A program made the position numbers and the translations under genes. The notes beneath the pieces are model-generated. The model did no database searches, was not told where the DNA came from, and saw only the letters and a list, made by a program, of their open reading frames with translations. A DNA stretch of 64,000 nucleotides from Pedobacter quisquiliarum (GTDB lineage Bacteria > Bacteroidota > Bacteroidia > Sphingobacteriales > Sphingobacteriaceae), in the NCBI RefSeq assembly GCF_014642175.1, contig NZ_BMIL01000001.1:434001-498000 (forward strand). The letters are read 5' to 3'. Position 1 is the stretch's first letter; each line of letters starts with the position of its first letter. This document shows positions 44,305 to 51,763 of this stretch, piece after piece.

Positions 44305-45140
44305 GTTCGTGTTTGCAAAACCAGTATGTTCGGGTATTAACAATTGCCGGCTCGGATAGTGGGGGTGGTGCGGGGATTCAGGCGGACCTGAAAACTTTTG
44401 CAGCGCTTGGATGCTATGGCACATCTGCGATCACGGCGGTAACTGTTCAGAACACACTTGGTGTGAGGGGAATACATAGCATCCCACCTTCGATTGTGGC
44501 AGCGCAGATCCGGGCTGTGCTCGATGACATCCGCCCCTCAGCGATAAAGATTGGAATGGTGCATACCGCTGCCCTGGCAGCGGTAATTTCAAGTACATTG
44601 ATGGACTATCCCAACGTTCCCGTAGTGTTTGATCCGGTAATGATCTCAACCAGCGGGCATAGACTAATAGAGGATGATACGGTTGCGGCCATAAAGTGTG
44701 GTTTGCTGAAGTCCGCAAACCTGCTCACACCCAACATTGATGAAGCATCATTACTTTGTGGACGAAAAATAGAAAGCTTGGCAGATATGTTTACGGCTGC
44801 AGCGTCGATGCTGGACATGGGCTGTCGCGGTGTTTTACTTAAAGGTGGTCATCTGGCAGGGCCCGTGATGAATGATGTTTATATGGACGTCAGTGGTGCA
44901 CACCAGGTTTTTTCAGCTAAGGCAGTTCAAACGACAAACACACATGGCACAGGATGTACCCTCTCAGCGGCAATCGCAGCTAACCTTGCCTTGGGTCTAC
45001 CGATTGTTGAAGCGATTAAACGGGCAAAAGACTACGTGAATGCCGCATTGGAAGCCGGCAAGGATGTGCTTACCGGTGCCGGGGATGGGCCTTTAAACCA
45101 CGCGTTTGACCCAGTAAAGCAGTTGATTATTTGTATATAG
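44301..45140 (+). CDS. thiD: Hydroxymethylpyrimidine/phosphomethylpyrimidine kinase
   Basis: A 279-residue ribokinase-fold kinase that phosphorylates HMP twice to HMP-pyrophosphate, the partner for ThiE. Motifs are IAGSDSGGGAGIQADLKTF, VVFDPVMISTSGHRLI, LTPNIDEASLL and TNTHGTGCTLSAAIAA. The ATG at 44301 forms an ATGA overlap with the thiH stop codon, and is preferred over the upstream in-frame start at 44289. It is the last gene of the operon, before a bidirectional terminator. Upstream ThiC, which makes HMP-P, is not here, so HMP may come from elsewhere or salvage. Confidence 0.95.
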   Translation: MSSCLQNQYVRVLTIAGSDSGGGAGIQADLKTFAALGCYGTSAITAVTVQNTLGVRGIHSIPPSIVAAQIRAVLDDIRPSAIKIGMVHTAALAAVISSTLMDYPNVPVVFDPVMISTSGHRLIEDDTVAAIKCGLLKSANLLTPNIDEASLLCGRKIESLADMFTAAASMLDMGCRGVLLKGGHLAGPVMNDVYMDVSGAHQVFSAKAVQTTNTHGTGCTLSAAIAANLALGLPIVEAIKRAKDYVNAALEAGKDVLTGAGDGPLNHAFDPVKQLIICI

Positions 45141-45155
45141 TTAATGCTTTAAGCA

Positions 45156-45190
45156 AAAAAAGGGTGTGACAACGTCACACCCTTTATTAT
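45156..45190. terminator. Bidirectional terminator between thiD and the Gly/Thr repeat gene
   Basis: AAAGGGTGTGAC (45159-45170) pairs with GTCACACCCTTT (45174-45185). T-rich tails exist on both strands (ATTAT on plus; TTTTTTTGC on minus). Confidence 0.9.
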
Positions 45191-45207
45191 CATTTTCTTT
45201 TTTGGAA

Positions 45208-45790
45208 TTACATCGGAGGAATCGTTCCTGTTCCTGTAGTTCCAGTTGTTGAACCCGATCCAGTGGTGCCGGTTGTACCTGAACCTGTTGTACCAGTGGT
45301 ACCAGTTCCAGTGGTGCCCATAGTGCCAGTTCCAGTTGTACCAGTGGTTTTACCCGGTTTAACTTTTCCTTTTCTTTCATTAACTGTAGTTCCGGTTCCT
45401 GCTTTACCAGTACCCATTGTTCCAGTACCTGTAGTGCCGGTTCCAGTGCCAATAGTTCCAGTTCCGGTGGTGCCTGTACCAATTGTTCCAGTTCCAATCG
45501 TACCAGTTCCTGTTCCAGTAGTTCCTGTTCCAGTAGTTCCGGTACCAATTGTGCCAGTTCCAGTTGTACCAGTGCCCGTACCGATTGTTCCGGTGCCAAT
45601 TGTACCAGTTCCTGTAGTACCAGTACCTATTGTTCCAGTTCCAGTTGTTCCAGTACCAATGGTGCCGGTTCCTGTTGTACCAGTTCCGATTGTTCCAGTA
45701 CCTGTCCCGGTAGTACCTGTTCCGGTTCCAATAGTTCCGGTCCCAGTAGTACCACTCCCGCTAGTTCCCGTACCTGTTCCTGTTGTTCCC
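45208..45790. repeat. Degenerate GGTACT/GGAACT-type tandem repeat in coding DNA
   Basis: The plus strand repeats short units like CCAGTTCCTGTAGTA and CCAGTACC, with period 6 most evident. It underlies the Gly/Thr repeat protein. It is a likely site of slippage or unequal recombination and hence of length variation between strains. Confidence 0.7.
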
Positions 45791-45855
45791 GTTTGTGCAA
45801 CTGCATAGTTCATAGCCAGTGCAATTATTGCTGTCGAAAAAATTACTCTTTTCAT
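45208..45855 (-). CDS. Secreted Gly/Thr low-complexity repeat protein
   Basis: A 215-residue protein with a signal peptide (VIFSTAIIALAMNYAVAQ). Almost the whole mature part is built of Thr and Gly in irregular units such as GTGTTGTGTIGTGT, with a short break (NERKGKVKPGK, about residue 165-175). It ends in TGTGTIPPM. No enzymatic site is possible. It resembles adhesive or silk-like surface proteins, or simple repeat expansion. The long open frames on the other strand and frame are by-products of the repeat. Function is unknown. Confidence 0.7.
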   Translation of the reverse strand: MKRVIFSTAIIALAMNYAVAQTGTTGTGTGTSGSGTTGTGTIGTGTGTTGTGTGTIGTGTTGTGTIGTGTTGTGTIGTGTTGTGTIGTGTIGTGTGTTGTGTIGTGTTGTGTTGTGTGTIGTGTIGTGTTGTGTIGTGTGTTGTGTMGTGKAGTGTTVNERKGKVKPGKTTGTTGTGTMGTTGTGTTGTTGSGTTGTTGSGSTTGTTGTGTIPPM

Positions 45856-45940
45856 AATGTTAAAATTTAAGTTTTCAATAGGTGATTGCCATAACTACAA
45901 CTGGGCGGCTGCTAGGTTTGAGGTTTCGGCAATTTGGGTA

Positions 45941-46000
45941 CTTCACCAGCTACAAAGCGTGTTATGCACAGGAACAAAGCGTGTATGCCGATGCGTGAAG
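45941..46000 (+). promoter_or_regulatory. Candidate operator: two direct repeats inside a hairpin
   Basis: ACAAAGCGTGT occurs at 45952-45962 and again at 45974-45984, 22 bases apart, which is two helical turns. The pair is enclosed by CTTCAC (45941-45946) and GTGAAG (45995-46000). It lies upstream of the GntA-like operon. A regulator site is likely but unproven. Confidence 0.4.
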
Positions 46001-46112
46001 TTGCAGGGGAAGTACGGTGCAGGTCTAGTATATAACTTCAAACAAAACCAAAATTAAAGCTGTTCTTCTTGTTCTTAACCTCAGTATTAAGCTGTCAAAT
46101 ATTAGGAATAAT

Positions 46113-46871
46113 ATGGAAATTAAAGTTAAACATAGTGACACCTACTTCCTGCCAGAGCAGATTACAGCGGAAAACAACCTTAGGGCATGGCAGATCAACC
46201 AAGAGTTTATCAGAAAGGTAGATACTACGGAATATCCCTGTGTAGGTGCGAAGGCTGCATTTAACACAAAGCAATACAGACTTGGCGTGTACGATCGCAT
46301 GGGAGTTGAAGAAAGCACGGCTGCGCTTGCACGTGATTTAAAGTTATATATTGAGGATTCCCTTGGGACGGACTGCAACTACATGTCTATGATTGCGGTG
46401 TTTGAAGATAAGGTTGACTCAGAGATCGACTTTGAGAAGAAGCTGTGGGAACAGTTGCAGCAGTTACATGATGCTGACGTGGATGCGGAATGGGATCCTT
46501 CGGTGTCCAGTGACCCTTCAGATCCGAACTTTAGCTTCAGCTTCAACGGTTACGCATTTTTCGTGGTGGGGCTTCATCCCCAAGCGAGCAGACGCGCACG
46601 CCGGTTTGGCTTTACAGCCATGGCGTTTAACCTCCATAAGCAGTTTGAAGTACTTCGCGATTCTGGGGTATATGAGAAAATGAAGCAGACCATTAGAACC
46701 AGAGAAAACAATTACGACGGTGGGATTAATCCAATGCTTAAGGATCATGGGCAGGGTTTGGAAGCACCACAGTATAGTGGGCGTGAGGTTGATGAAAGTT
46801 GGAAGTGTCCATTTCTAAGCAAAAATAGGAGTATGTCGGAGCTTGCTGCTCTTGCCAATCCACATATCTAA
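46113..46871 (+). CDS. YqcI/YcgG-family (GntA-like) heme-dependent N-hydroxylase
   Basis: A 252-residue cytoplasmic protein of the YqcI/YcgG family. Visible family parts are EYPCVGAKAAFNTKQYRLGVYD, SMIAVFED, FSFNGYAFFVVGLHPQASRRARRFG and the C-terminal WKCPFLSKN. GntA of the guanitoxin pathway is in this family and hydroxylates a guanidine nitrogen with heme. This gene is followed after 16 bases by a DUF1989 gene, a family that includes carboxyguanidine deiminase subunits. A shared guanidine-type substrate is therefore likely, but which one is not known. It could also be a free-standing arginine N-hydroxylase. Confidence 0.82.
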   Translation: MEIKVKHSDTYFLPEQITAENNLRAWQINQEFIRKVDTTEYPCVGAKAAFNTKQYRLGVYDRMGVEESTAALARDLKLYIEDSLGTDCNYMSMIAVFEDKVDSEIDFEKKLWEQLQQLHDADVDAEWDPSVSSDPSDPNFSFSFNGYAFFVVGLHPQASRRARRFGFTAMAFNLHKQFEVLRDSGVYEKMKQTIRTRENNYDGGINPMLKDHGQGLEAPQYSGREVDESWKCPFLSKNRSMSELAALANPHI

Positions 46872-46887
46872 ACACCTTATTTAATCT

Positions 46888-47475
46888 ATGATAGAAACCA
46901 TACAAAAACAAACCGGCGCTGCATTCGAATTAAAAGCTGGAGACCGACTGAAAGTTATTGATCCGCAAGGGGAACAGGTGAGCGACATGGTCTTATTTAA
47001 TGCTTCAGACAAGCGTGAAAAGATCTCCTCCGGGAAAACCCTTGACTTTGAAAACACCATATTGATTACTAAAGGTCATCACCTCTGGAGTAACCGTAGT
47101 CACAAGATGATGGAAATACTGGAGGATACAAATGGCAGAAACGACTTCCTGCTTGCGCCATGCAGCCCGGAGACTTTCCAGATTCTGTATGAAAATCCAG
47201 AATACCATCCAAGCTGCTTTGAGAACCTTTATACAAATCTGGCTTCTTTTGGCATTGAACCAGATGATATCCCTACGGCATTCAACATATTTATGAATGT
47301 TCAATTTAGTCCGGACGGAACGCTTTCTGTTGATCCGCCACAAAGTAAAGCTGGAGATTACATGTTGTTTGAAGCAAAGATGGATTTGGTGGTTGGACTT
47401 ACCGCTTGTTCAGCAGAACAATCAAACAACTGGGCATTTAAACCCATACAATACGAGATCATAAGATGCGCCTGA
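46888..47475 (+). CDS. DUF1989 (urea-carboxylase-associated, CgdA/B-like) protein
   Basis: A 195-residue protein of the DUF1989 family. Features are the N-terminal LKAGDRLKVIDPQGEQVSDMVLF, LITKGHHLWSNRSHKMMEILED, and the C-terminal DYMLFEAKMDLVVGLTACS, with Cys162-like and His residues that bind metal in relatives (CSPET, HHLW). Members help urea carboxylase and act as carboxyguanidine deiminase. It is flanked by GntA-like and glycosyltransferase genes and overlaps the latter by 10 bases. No urea carboxylase is in the window, so a role with the GntA-like enzyme is more likely. Confidence 0.85.
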   Translation: MIETIQKQTGAAFELKAGDRLKVIDPQGEQVSDMVLFNASDKREKISSGKTLDFENTILITKGHHLWSNRSHKMMEILEDTNGRNDFLLAPCSPETFQILYENPEYHPSCFENLYTNLASFGIEPDDIPTAFNIFMNVQFSPDGTLSVDPPQSKAGDYMLFEAKMDLVVGLTACSAEQSNNWAFKPIQYEIIRCA

Positions 47476-48449
47476 GTTATGTGTTACCCATCAAGTGGGA
47501 TGCCGGGCAAGACATAGACGAGCTTACCGGTTATCTGGAATCCATTTCCGCCCATGTAGAGCTGCTTATTATAGACGGCTCTGCTGCTGCTAACTTCAAG
47601 CGGCACCATGAAGCCTGGGCTCACTTTGGAAAGCATATCCCGCCAGCTGCGTCCTTTACCTTTATCAACGGTAAGGTAAATGGCGTGATGACTGGTTTTC
47701 GAACTGCGCAGCATGATAAGGTGGTGATTGCTGATGACGACATCAGGTATACCGTGGCGCAGCTGGAACACATGACGCAACTTCTTGATGAAGCGCATTT
47801 GATTGTACCTCAAAACTATTTCGCACCTAATCCATGGCACGCACAGTGGGACACTGCCCGAACGCTGCTAAACCGAGCTTTGCACCACGATTACCCAGGA
47901 ACACTTGCCCTGCAACGTGATTTTATTAATGCCTTGGGCGGTTATGATGGAGATGTGCTGTTCGAAAATCTGGAACTCATGCGAACCATTCAGGCAGGTG
48001 GGGGTAAAGTACTATACAAACCGGATATGTTTGTGGAGCGACTGCCGCCAACGGCGAAACACTTCTGGTCTCAACGCGTTCGGCAGGCTTATGACGACTA
48101 TGCGCAGCCCACTAAACTTGTAATCTTCTTTTTGCTGATGCCTGCGCTGATTGCAGCAGGATTTGTTTCTGCTTTGCTGCCTTTGCTGCTGCTTGGTTCA
48201 TCCATTGGGATTGCGGAGGTAGGGCGAAGACGACATGGTGGCGCAAAACATTTTCCTTTGACAGCATCATTCTATGCACCTTGCTGGATACTGGAAAGAG
48301 GCATCTGTACTTGGTTGGCTTTGTTTGCGAAGCTCCTTAATGGTGGCGTTCGATATAATGGTAAAATCCTTAGCGTTGCAGCCAATCCAATCTGGAAACT
48401 ACGATCAAAGATCAATGCACGTCAGCTCGCAAATTCCGTGTCTATTTAG
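47466..48449 (+). CDS. Glycosyltransferase family 2-like membrane protein
   Basis: A 327-residue protein. The N-terminal GT-A fold has a variant nucleotide-sugar loop: HDKVVIADDDIRY (Asp-Asp-Asp near residue 90) and GDVLFENLELMRTIQAGG. The QRVRQAYDDY motif near 195 resembles the QxxRW-type motif of processive GT2 enzymes and ceramide glucosyltransferases. The C-terminus holds two or three helices (LVIFFLLMPALIAAGFVSALLPLLLLG). Its overlap with DUF1989 suggests co-translation. It may attach sugar to the product of the first two genes or to lipid; neither is shown. Confidence 0.7.
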   Translation: MRLSYVLPIKWDAGQDIDELTGYLESISAHVELLIIDGSAAANFKRHHEAWAHFGKHIPPAASFTFINGKVNGVMTGFRTAQHDKVVIADDDIRYTVAQLEHMTQLLDEAHLIVPQNYFAPNPWHAQWDTARTLLNRALHHDYPGTLALQRDFINALGGYDGDVLFENLELMRTIQAGGGKVLYKPDMFVERLPPTAKHFWSQRVRQAYDDYAQPTKLVIFFLLMPALIAAGFVSALLPLLLLGSSIGIAEVGRRRHGGAKHFPLTASFYAPCWILERGICTWLALFAKLLNGGVRYNGKILSVAANPIWKLRSKINARQLANSVSI

Positions 48450-48502
48450 TTTCTGCGCACTTAGCTTAACATCCTGTTAATACCTCCGACATTTGCTTCA
48501 TG

Positions 48503-48510
48503 TAATTTTG
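48503..48510 (+). promoter_or_regulatory. -7 promoter box at the start of the small zinc-ribbon-like gene
   Basis: TAATTTTG is a perfect -7 element. The ATG at 48514 is 3 bases downstream, so the message would be leaderless or nearly so. Confidence 0.5.
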
Positions 48511-48513
48511 AAT

Positions 48514-48726
48514 ATGAAAATAATTTGTCGCAAACATGAGGGGCTGATTGATGTTCCCGGACCTGCCCAACTAAGGCGTTTGAAGTTCAGGTTCAATGCA
48601 TATGTACTGGAGTGTCCAGTATGTGGTCATCAATTGCTTATTAATGTGATTCAGCAGGAGATCATTCACCAGAAAGGGGAGGCAAAACCGCCATGGCTAT
48701 GGCATCTGGCTGGTAAATCAGCATAA
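48514..48726 (+). CDS. Small CxxC protein, function unknown
   Basis: A 70-residue protein. Cys residues occur as CRKHE near the start and CPVCGHQLL in the middle, suggesting a small zinc ribbon. The ATG at 48514 is preferred to a TTG at 48493, which lies upstream of a promoter box. No homologue with a known role is recognised. Confidence 0.6.
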   Translation: MKIICRKHEGLIDVPGPAQLRRLKFRFNAYVLECPVCGHQLLINVIQQEIIHQKGEAKPPWLWHLAGKSA

Positions 48727-48730
48727 ATGT

Positions 48731-48738
48731 TACTTTTG
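48731..48738 (+). promoter_or_regulatory. -7 promoter box of the thioesterase gene
   Basis: TACTTTTG followed by C matches the -7 element, 16 bases before the ATG at 48755. Confidence 0.55.
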
Positions 48739-48754
48739 CAGAAAAAACCAGCTA

Positions 48755-49165
48755 ATGCCAGGCAAAACAACACGCGACATGACGATAGAAGAACGGATCA
48801 ACGGATCAGAAACCAGAATATTCAAAGCTGTATTCCCAAATACGACAAACCATTATGATACGCTGTTTGGCGGAACAGCCATGCACATGATGGATGAAGT
48901 CGCTTTCATCACCGCGACCAGGTTCAGCAGACAAATCATGGTAACGGTAAGCAGCGACAAAATAGATTTCAAAAGACCAATACCGGCGGGTACCATTGTA
49001 GAGTTAATCGGCAGGGTTGTACACATTGGAAATACAAGTCTTAAAGTTGCAGTAGAGATCTACATCGAACAGATGTACGCTGAGGGTCGTGAACTTGCCA
49101 TACAAGGTAACTTTACCTTTGTTGCGATAGATGAGTTTAAGCAACCGGTAAGCGTTATCAAGTAA
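48755..49165 (+). CDS. Acyl-CoA thioesterase, hotdog fold (YciA/BACH type)
   Basis: A 136-residue single hotdog domain that hydrolyses acyl-CoA. The family motif is FPNTTNHYDTLFGGTAMHMMDEVAFI, followed by the SSDKIDFKRPIPAGTIVEL strand pair. Asp in HMMDEVA is the likely catalytic residue. It has its own promoter. Chain-length preference cannot be read. Confidence 0.9.
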   Translation: MPGKTTRDMTIEERINGSETRIFKAVFPNTTNHYDTLFGGTAMHMMDEVAFITATRFSRQIMVTVSSDKIDFKRPIPAGTIVELIGRVVHIGNTSLKVAVEIYIEQMYAEGRELAIQGNFTFVAIDEFKQPVSVIK

Positions 49166-49178
49166 AACATTAGGAAGA

Positions 49179-49829
49179 CTATTTTGCAAGGTCAAATACC
49201 TGTGCCAGGGTATGCGTATGTACACCTGGCTTGGATTGAAGTGCGGCATTGTGCATGGCCATCGCTACTGTTTTTCCTGATATTGGTCTATACTGTTTGA
49301 ACAAGCCTATAGCATTCACAACATTTAAGACCTTGTATGCAAGCTGTTCACCGAACCGCTCTTCCTGCCGATCGCCATGTAGCAGTCCTGGCTGAATGAT
49401 GGTGATGTGTTTAAAAGGCAGAGCCTTGACATCACGTTCCAGTTCGCCTTTCATGCGCGAGTAGAAAATTTTGGAATCCGGACTTGAAGAGGCTGCAGAG
49501 ATCAACACATAGGTTGGCACCTGATTTTGGGCCGCTGCCTGTGCAAACTGGTACTGATAGGTATAGTCAATGGTATATTGTTTGTCTTTGCTCCCGGCCT
49601 GTTTTAAAGTTGTGCCGAGTGCGGAGAAAAGGACGTCACCTTTTACCAGATGCATCCATTCAGCAGGTCGATCAAAGTTAATGATGTGCTCCTCAATCTT
49701 TTCATGTTGTATACCGGTAGACCGGCGGACAAATACGAGCAGTTTTGAAAAGCGATCATCATGAAGTAAAAGGTGGAGGAGTTGATTACCTACAAGTCCG
49801 GTTGCTCCAATGATGATCGCTGTTTTCAT
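49179..49829 (-). CDS. NAD(P)-binding oxidoreductase-like protein (atypical SDR, HTATIP2-like)
   Basis: A 216-residue Rossmann-fold protein. The nucleotide loop IIGATGLVGNQLL is at residues 6-18, followed by DVLFSALGTT and YVLISAASSSPDSKIFYSRMKGELERDV, where Tyr-x-x-x-Lys is replaced by FYSRMKGELE (Y/K present: YSRMK). The pattern matches human CC3/HTATIP2-like and bacterial NmrA-like proteins. It may act as a redox sensor or a reductase; substrate unknown. It converges on the thioesterase gene with 13 bases between the stops. Confidence 0.85.
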   Translation of the reverse strand: MKTAIIIGATGLVGNQLLHLLLHDDRFSKLLVFVRRSTGIQHEKIEEHIINFDRPAEWMHLVKGDVLFSALGTTLKQAGSKDKQYTIDYTYQYQFAQAAAQNQVPTYVLISAASSSPDSKIFYSRMKGELERDVKALPFKHITIIQPGLLHGDRQEERFGEQLAYKVLNVVNAIGLFKQYRPISGKTVAMAMHNAALQSKPGVHTHTLAQVFDLAK

Positions 49830-50072
49830 ATCCTAATGTTTAAAGCTAATTACAAAATCAGCATCATTTTGTTTTAGTCGGTTCGTCGTGGTCGATTAAC
49901 CTGCCCTGCGCGGGCAAACATATAGGTTATCCATGGTATCCATCAGGATCTAAGTAGCCGTGCTTTTTACTAACAGACCCTATTGTAACAACAGGTTTAT
50001 GTAGACTGGGTGACATTTAGAAATATAATTTATATTTTGGCTCAGTTAGGTGAACAAAAAGCGGTTTAACAT

Positions 50073-50690
50073 ATGGAGCTAAATACCAAAAAAATTCATT
50101 TGATGGAATGTGCCGAAAGGCTATTTTCAGAGAACGGTTATGCGGAAACTTCTATCAGAGATATAGCGAAGCACGCTTCGGTAAACTCTGCCATGATCTC
50201 TTACTACTTTGGGTCTAAAGAGAAACTTGTTAAAGCGATCCTAGATTATCGGACCACGGACTTAGATAAACTACTGCCAACACTTCATCTTCAAAGCTCC
50301 AGTAACCTGGAACACATTATGGCAATCATCAACTTTTATATAGATAAGGTTTTTGAACAAAAGCACTTTTATAAGCTTTTGTACCAGCTGCAGGCGAGCG
50401 ATTCGCAGGCTTCGTTGATGGAACATTTCAATACAATGCGGCATCGGAATCACTATCTGTTAAAATCGATCTTTGAAGCTGGTGCAGCTGCAGGGGAGTT
50501 TGATCCCGACATTGACGTCTCCCTGGTAACCAGTACGTTAACGGGATCGATCAACCACATTGTCTTTAATCAGGCCTACTACCGTGATGTGAATGATTTG
50601 AAGAAAATGCCTGAGAAGAAATTTGTCGCGCTGCTTAAAGAAAGATCGAAAGCACACTTACATAAGCTGGTCCTCGCGATGATCCATTAG
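50073..50690 (+). CDS. TetR-family transcriptional regulator
   Basis: A 205-residue regulator. The HTH (about residues 8-54) reads LMECAERLFSENGYAETSIRDIAKHASVNSAMISYYFGSKEKLVKAIL, with TetR_C ligand-binding helices after it. Its 3' end overlaps the convergent hydrolase gene by 33 bases, so the two cannot be freely separated. Neither effector nor target is deducible. Confidence 0.92.
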   Translation: MELNTKKIHLMECAERLFSENGYAETSIRDIAKHASVNSAMISYYFGSKEKLVKAILDYRTTDLDKLLPTLHLQSSSNLEHIMAIINFYIDKVFEQKHFYKLLYQLQASDSQASLMEHFNTMRHRNHYLLKSIFEAGAAAGEFDPDIDVSLVTSTLTGSINHIVFNQAYYRDVNDLKKMPEKKFVALLKERSKAHLHKLVLAMIH

Positions 50691-51671
50691 TTCGGGGGCT
50701 TCCAGAAAGTCGTTGATCATTACATTGAGCTCAACGGCATGTTCCATAAGGCTAAGGTGACCACTATCTACCTGAAGGTGTTTAGCGTTCGGTATTTGTG
50801 TTTCCAAATAAACGCCTGCCTCCTGAATTAATATCGGGTCTTGTGCAGCTGTCAGAATCAAGGCCGGCACCTGTATCTGCGGAAGTGCTGTGGTCGCATC
50901 ATAATCGAGAATGCCAAGGAATGCATCGGCAATGCCTTCTGGTGGATTGAAGGCCGCAATTCTTGTCATAAAGCGTAACTGCGAGGCCGTTTGCTCACCG
51001 GAAAAAAGCAGGTACCTGTAAGAAAACAGGCTTAGGCCATTCAGGTAATTCACCATGCTGATGATCCGGAAGAACAATGGATGTCGCTTCGCAAAGGCCA
51101 GGTAAGGCCTAATCACCGGTAATTCAAGTGCCAGAAGCGTTTTCGGGAATATGGTGGTTTTAAAAGGATGCGAATAGCCCGAATGTTGTACAATGATGCC
51201 TTTCACATTTTGCTTGCCTGGCCCGGCTGCATACTTCATGGTGACCATGCCACCCATACTGTGCCCGTGTACAACTGGGTTTTTGATGCTAAGCATCTCC
51301 AGTACTTCTGCCAGGTCCTGGGCAAGCACATCTGTGTCCGCATTAACCGGGGCGGGAGATCTTCCATGACCAGGGGCATCAATAAACAGCAATTTATATT
51401 TTTTGCGAAAGTAGGCACGCTGGTAGTACCATTGTAAGCCACTTGCATTTAATCCATGCAGGTACACGATTGCCTCAGCGTCCTGTGGACCATCCAGTTC
51501 AACGTAGTAAATGTTGCCACTACTACAGGTTAGATAGCCACGGCTTCTTGATGGCAGGATCCCGGGTTTTTTAACTTTCCGGTTTGACGAGAGCAACCAG
51601 GAGATCGGATATCTTCCAAATGCCATGAATAATCCAAATGCAAGTAACTTCCATTGATGCTTAGCGGTCAT
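50658..51671 (-). CDS. Alpha/beta hydrolase with N-terminal membrane anchor
   Basis: A 337-residue hydrolase. An N-terminal hydrophobic segment (LLAFGLFMAFGRYPISWLL) may anchor it in the membrane. Motifs are the oxyanion segment IVYLHGLNASG, IDAPGHGRS, nucleophile Ser138 in GHSMGG, acid Asp in LTAAQDPIL and His in DSGHLSLMEH. It fits the family of esterases and lipases; substrate unknown. The last 33 bases overlap the TetR gene head to tail on opposite strands. Confidence 0.88.
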   Translation of the reverse strand: MTAKHQWKLLAFGLFMAFGRYPISWLLSSNRKVKKPGILPSRSRGYLTCSSGNIYYVELDGPQDAEAIVYLHGLNASGLQWYYQRAYFRKKYKLLFIDAPGHGRSPAPVNADTDVLAQDLAEVLEMLSIKNPVVHGHSMGGMVTMKYAAGPGKQNVKGIIVQHSGYSHPFKTTIFPKTLLALELPVIRPYLAFAKRHPLFFRIISMVNYLNGLSLFSYRYLLFSGEQTASQLRFMTRIAAFNPPEGIADAFLGILDYDATTALPQIQVPALILTAAQDPILIQEAGVYLETQIPNAKHLQVDSGHLSLMEHAVELNVMINDFLEAPELMDHREDQLM

Positions 51672-51763
51672 ATCGTTGATTTAGTTTCAAAATTTGAAAT
51701 GCAATAAAGTCGTGCCAAACTGTTTCCTACCTTAGCAGCGTATTTTCATTCAAGGTAACCACA

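Noticed and set aside
45208..45790. Possible CRISPR array
   Set aside because: The units are short, irregular and coding, there are no unique spacers of constant length, and no cas genes are in the window.
45263..45808. Plus-strand 181-residue Val-Pro repeat frame
   Set aside because: It is the mirror of the Gly/Thr repeat on the minus strand, has no signal peptide or promoter, and its composition is forced by the DNA repeat.
45857..46057. 66-residue plus-strand frame upstream of the GntA-like gene
   Set aside because: It overlaps the direct-repeat site, lacks a promoter and has no recognisable composition of a protein.
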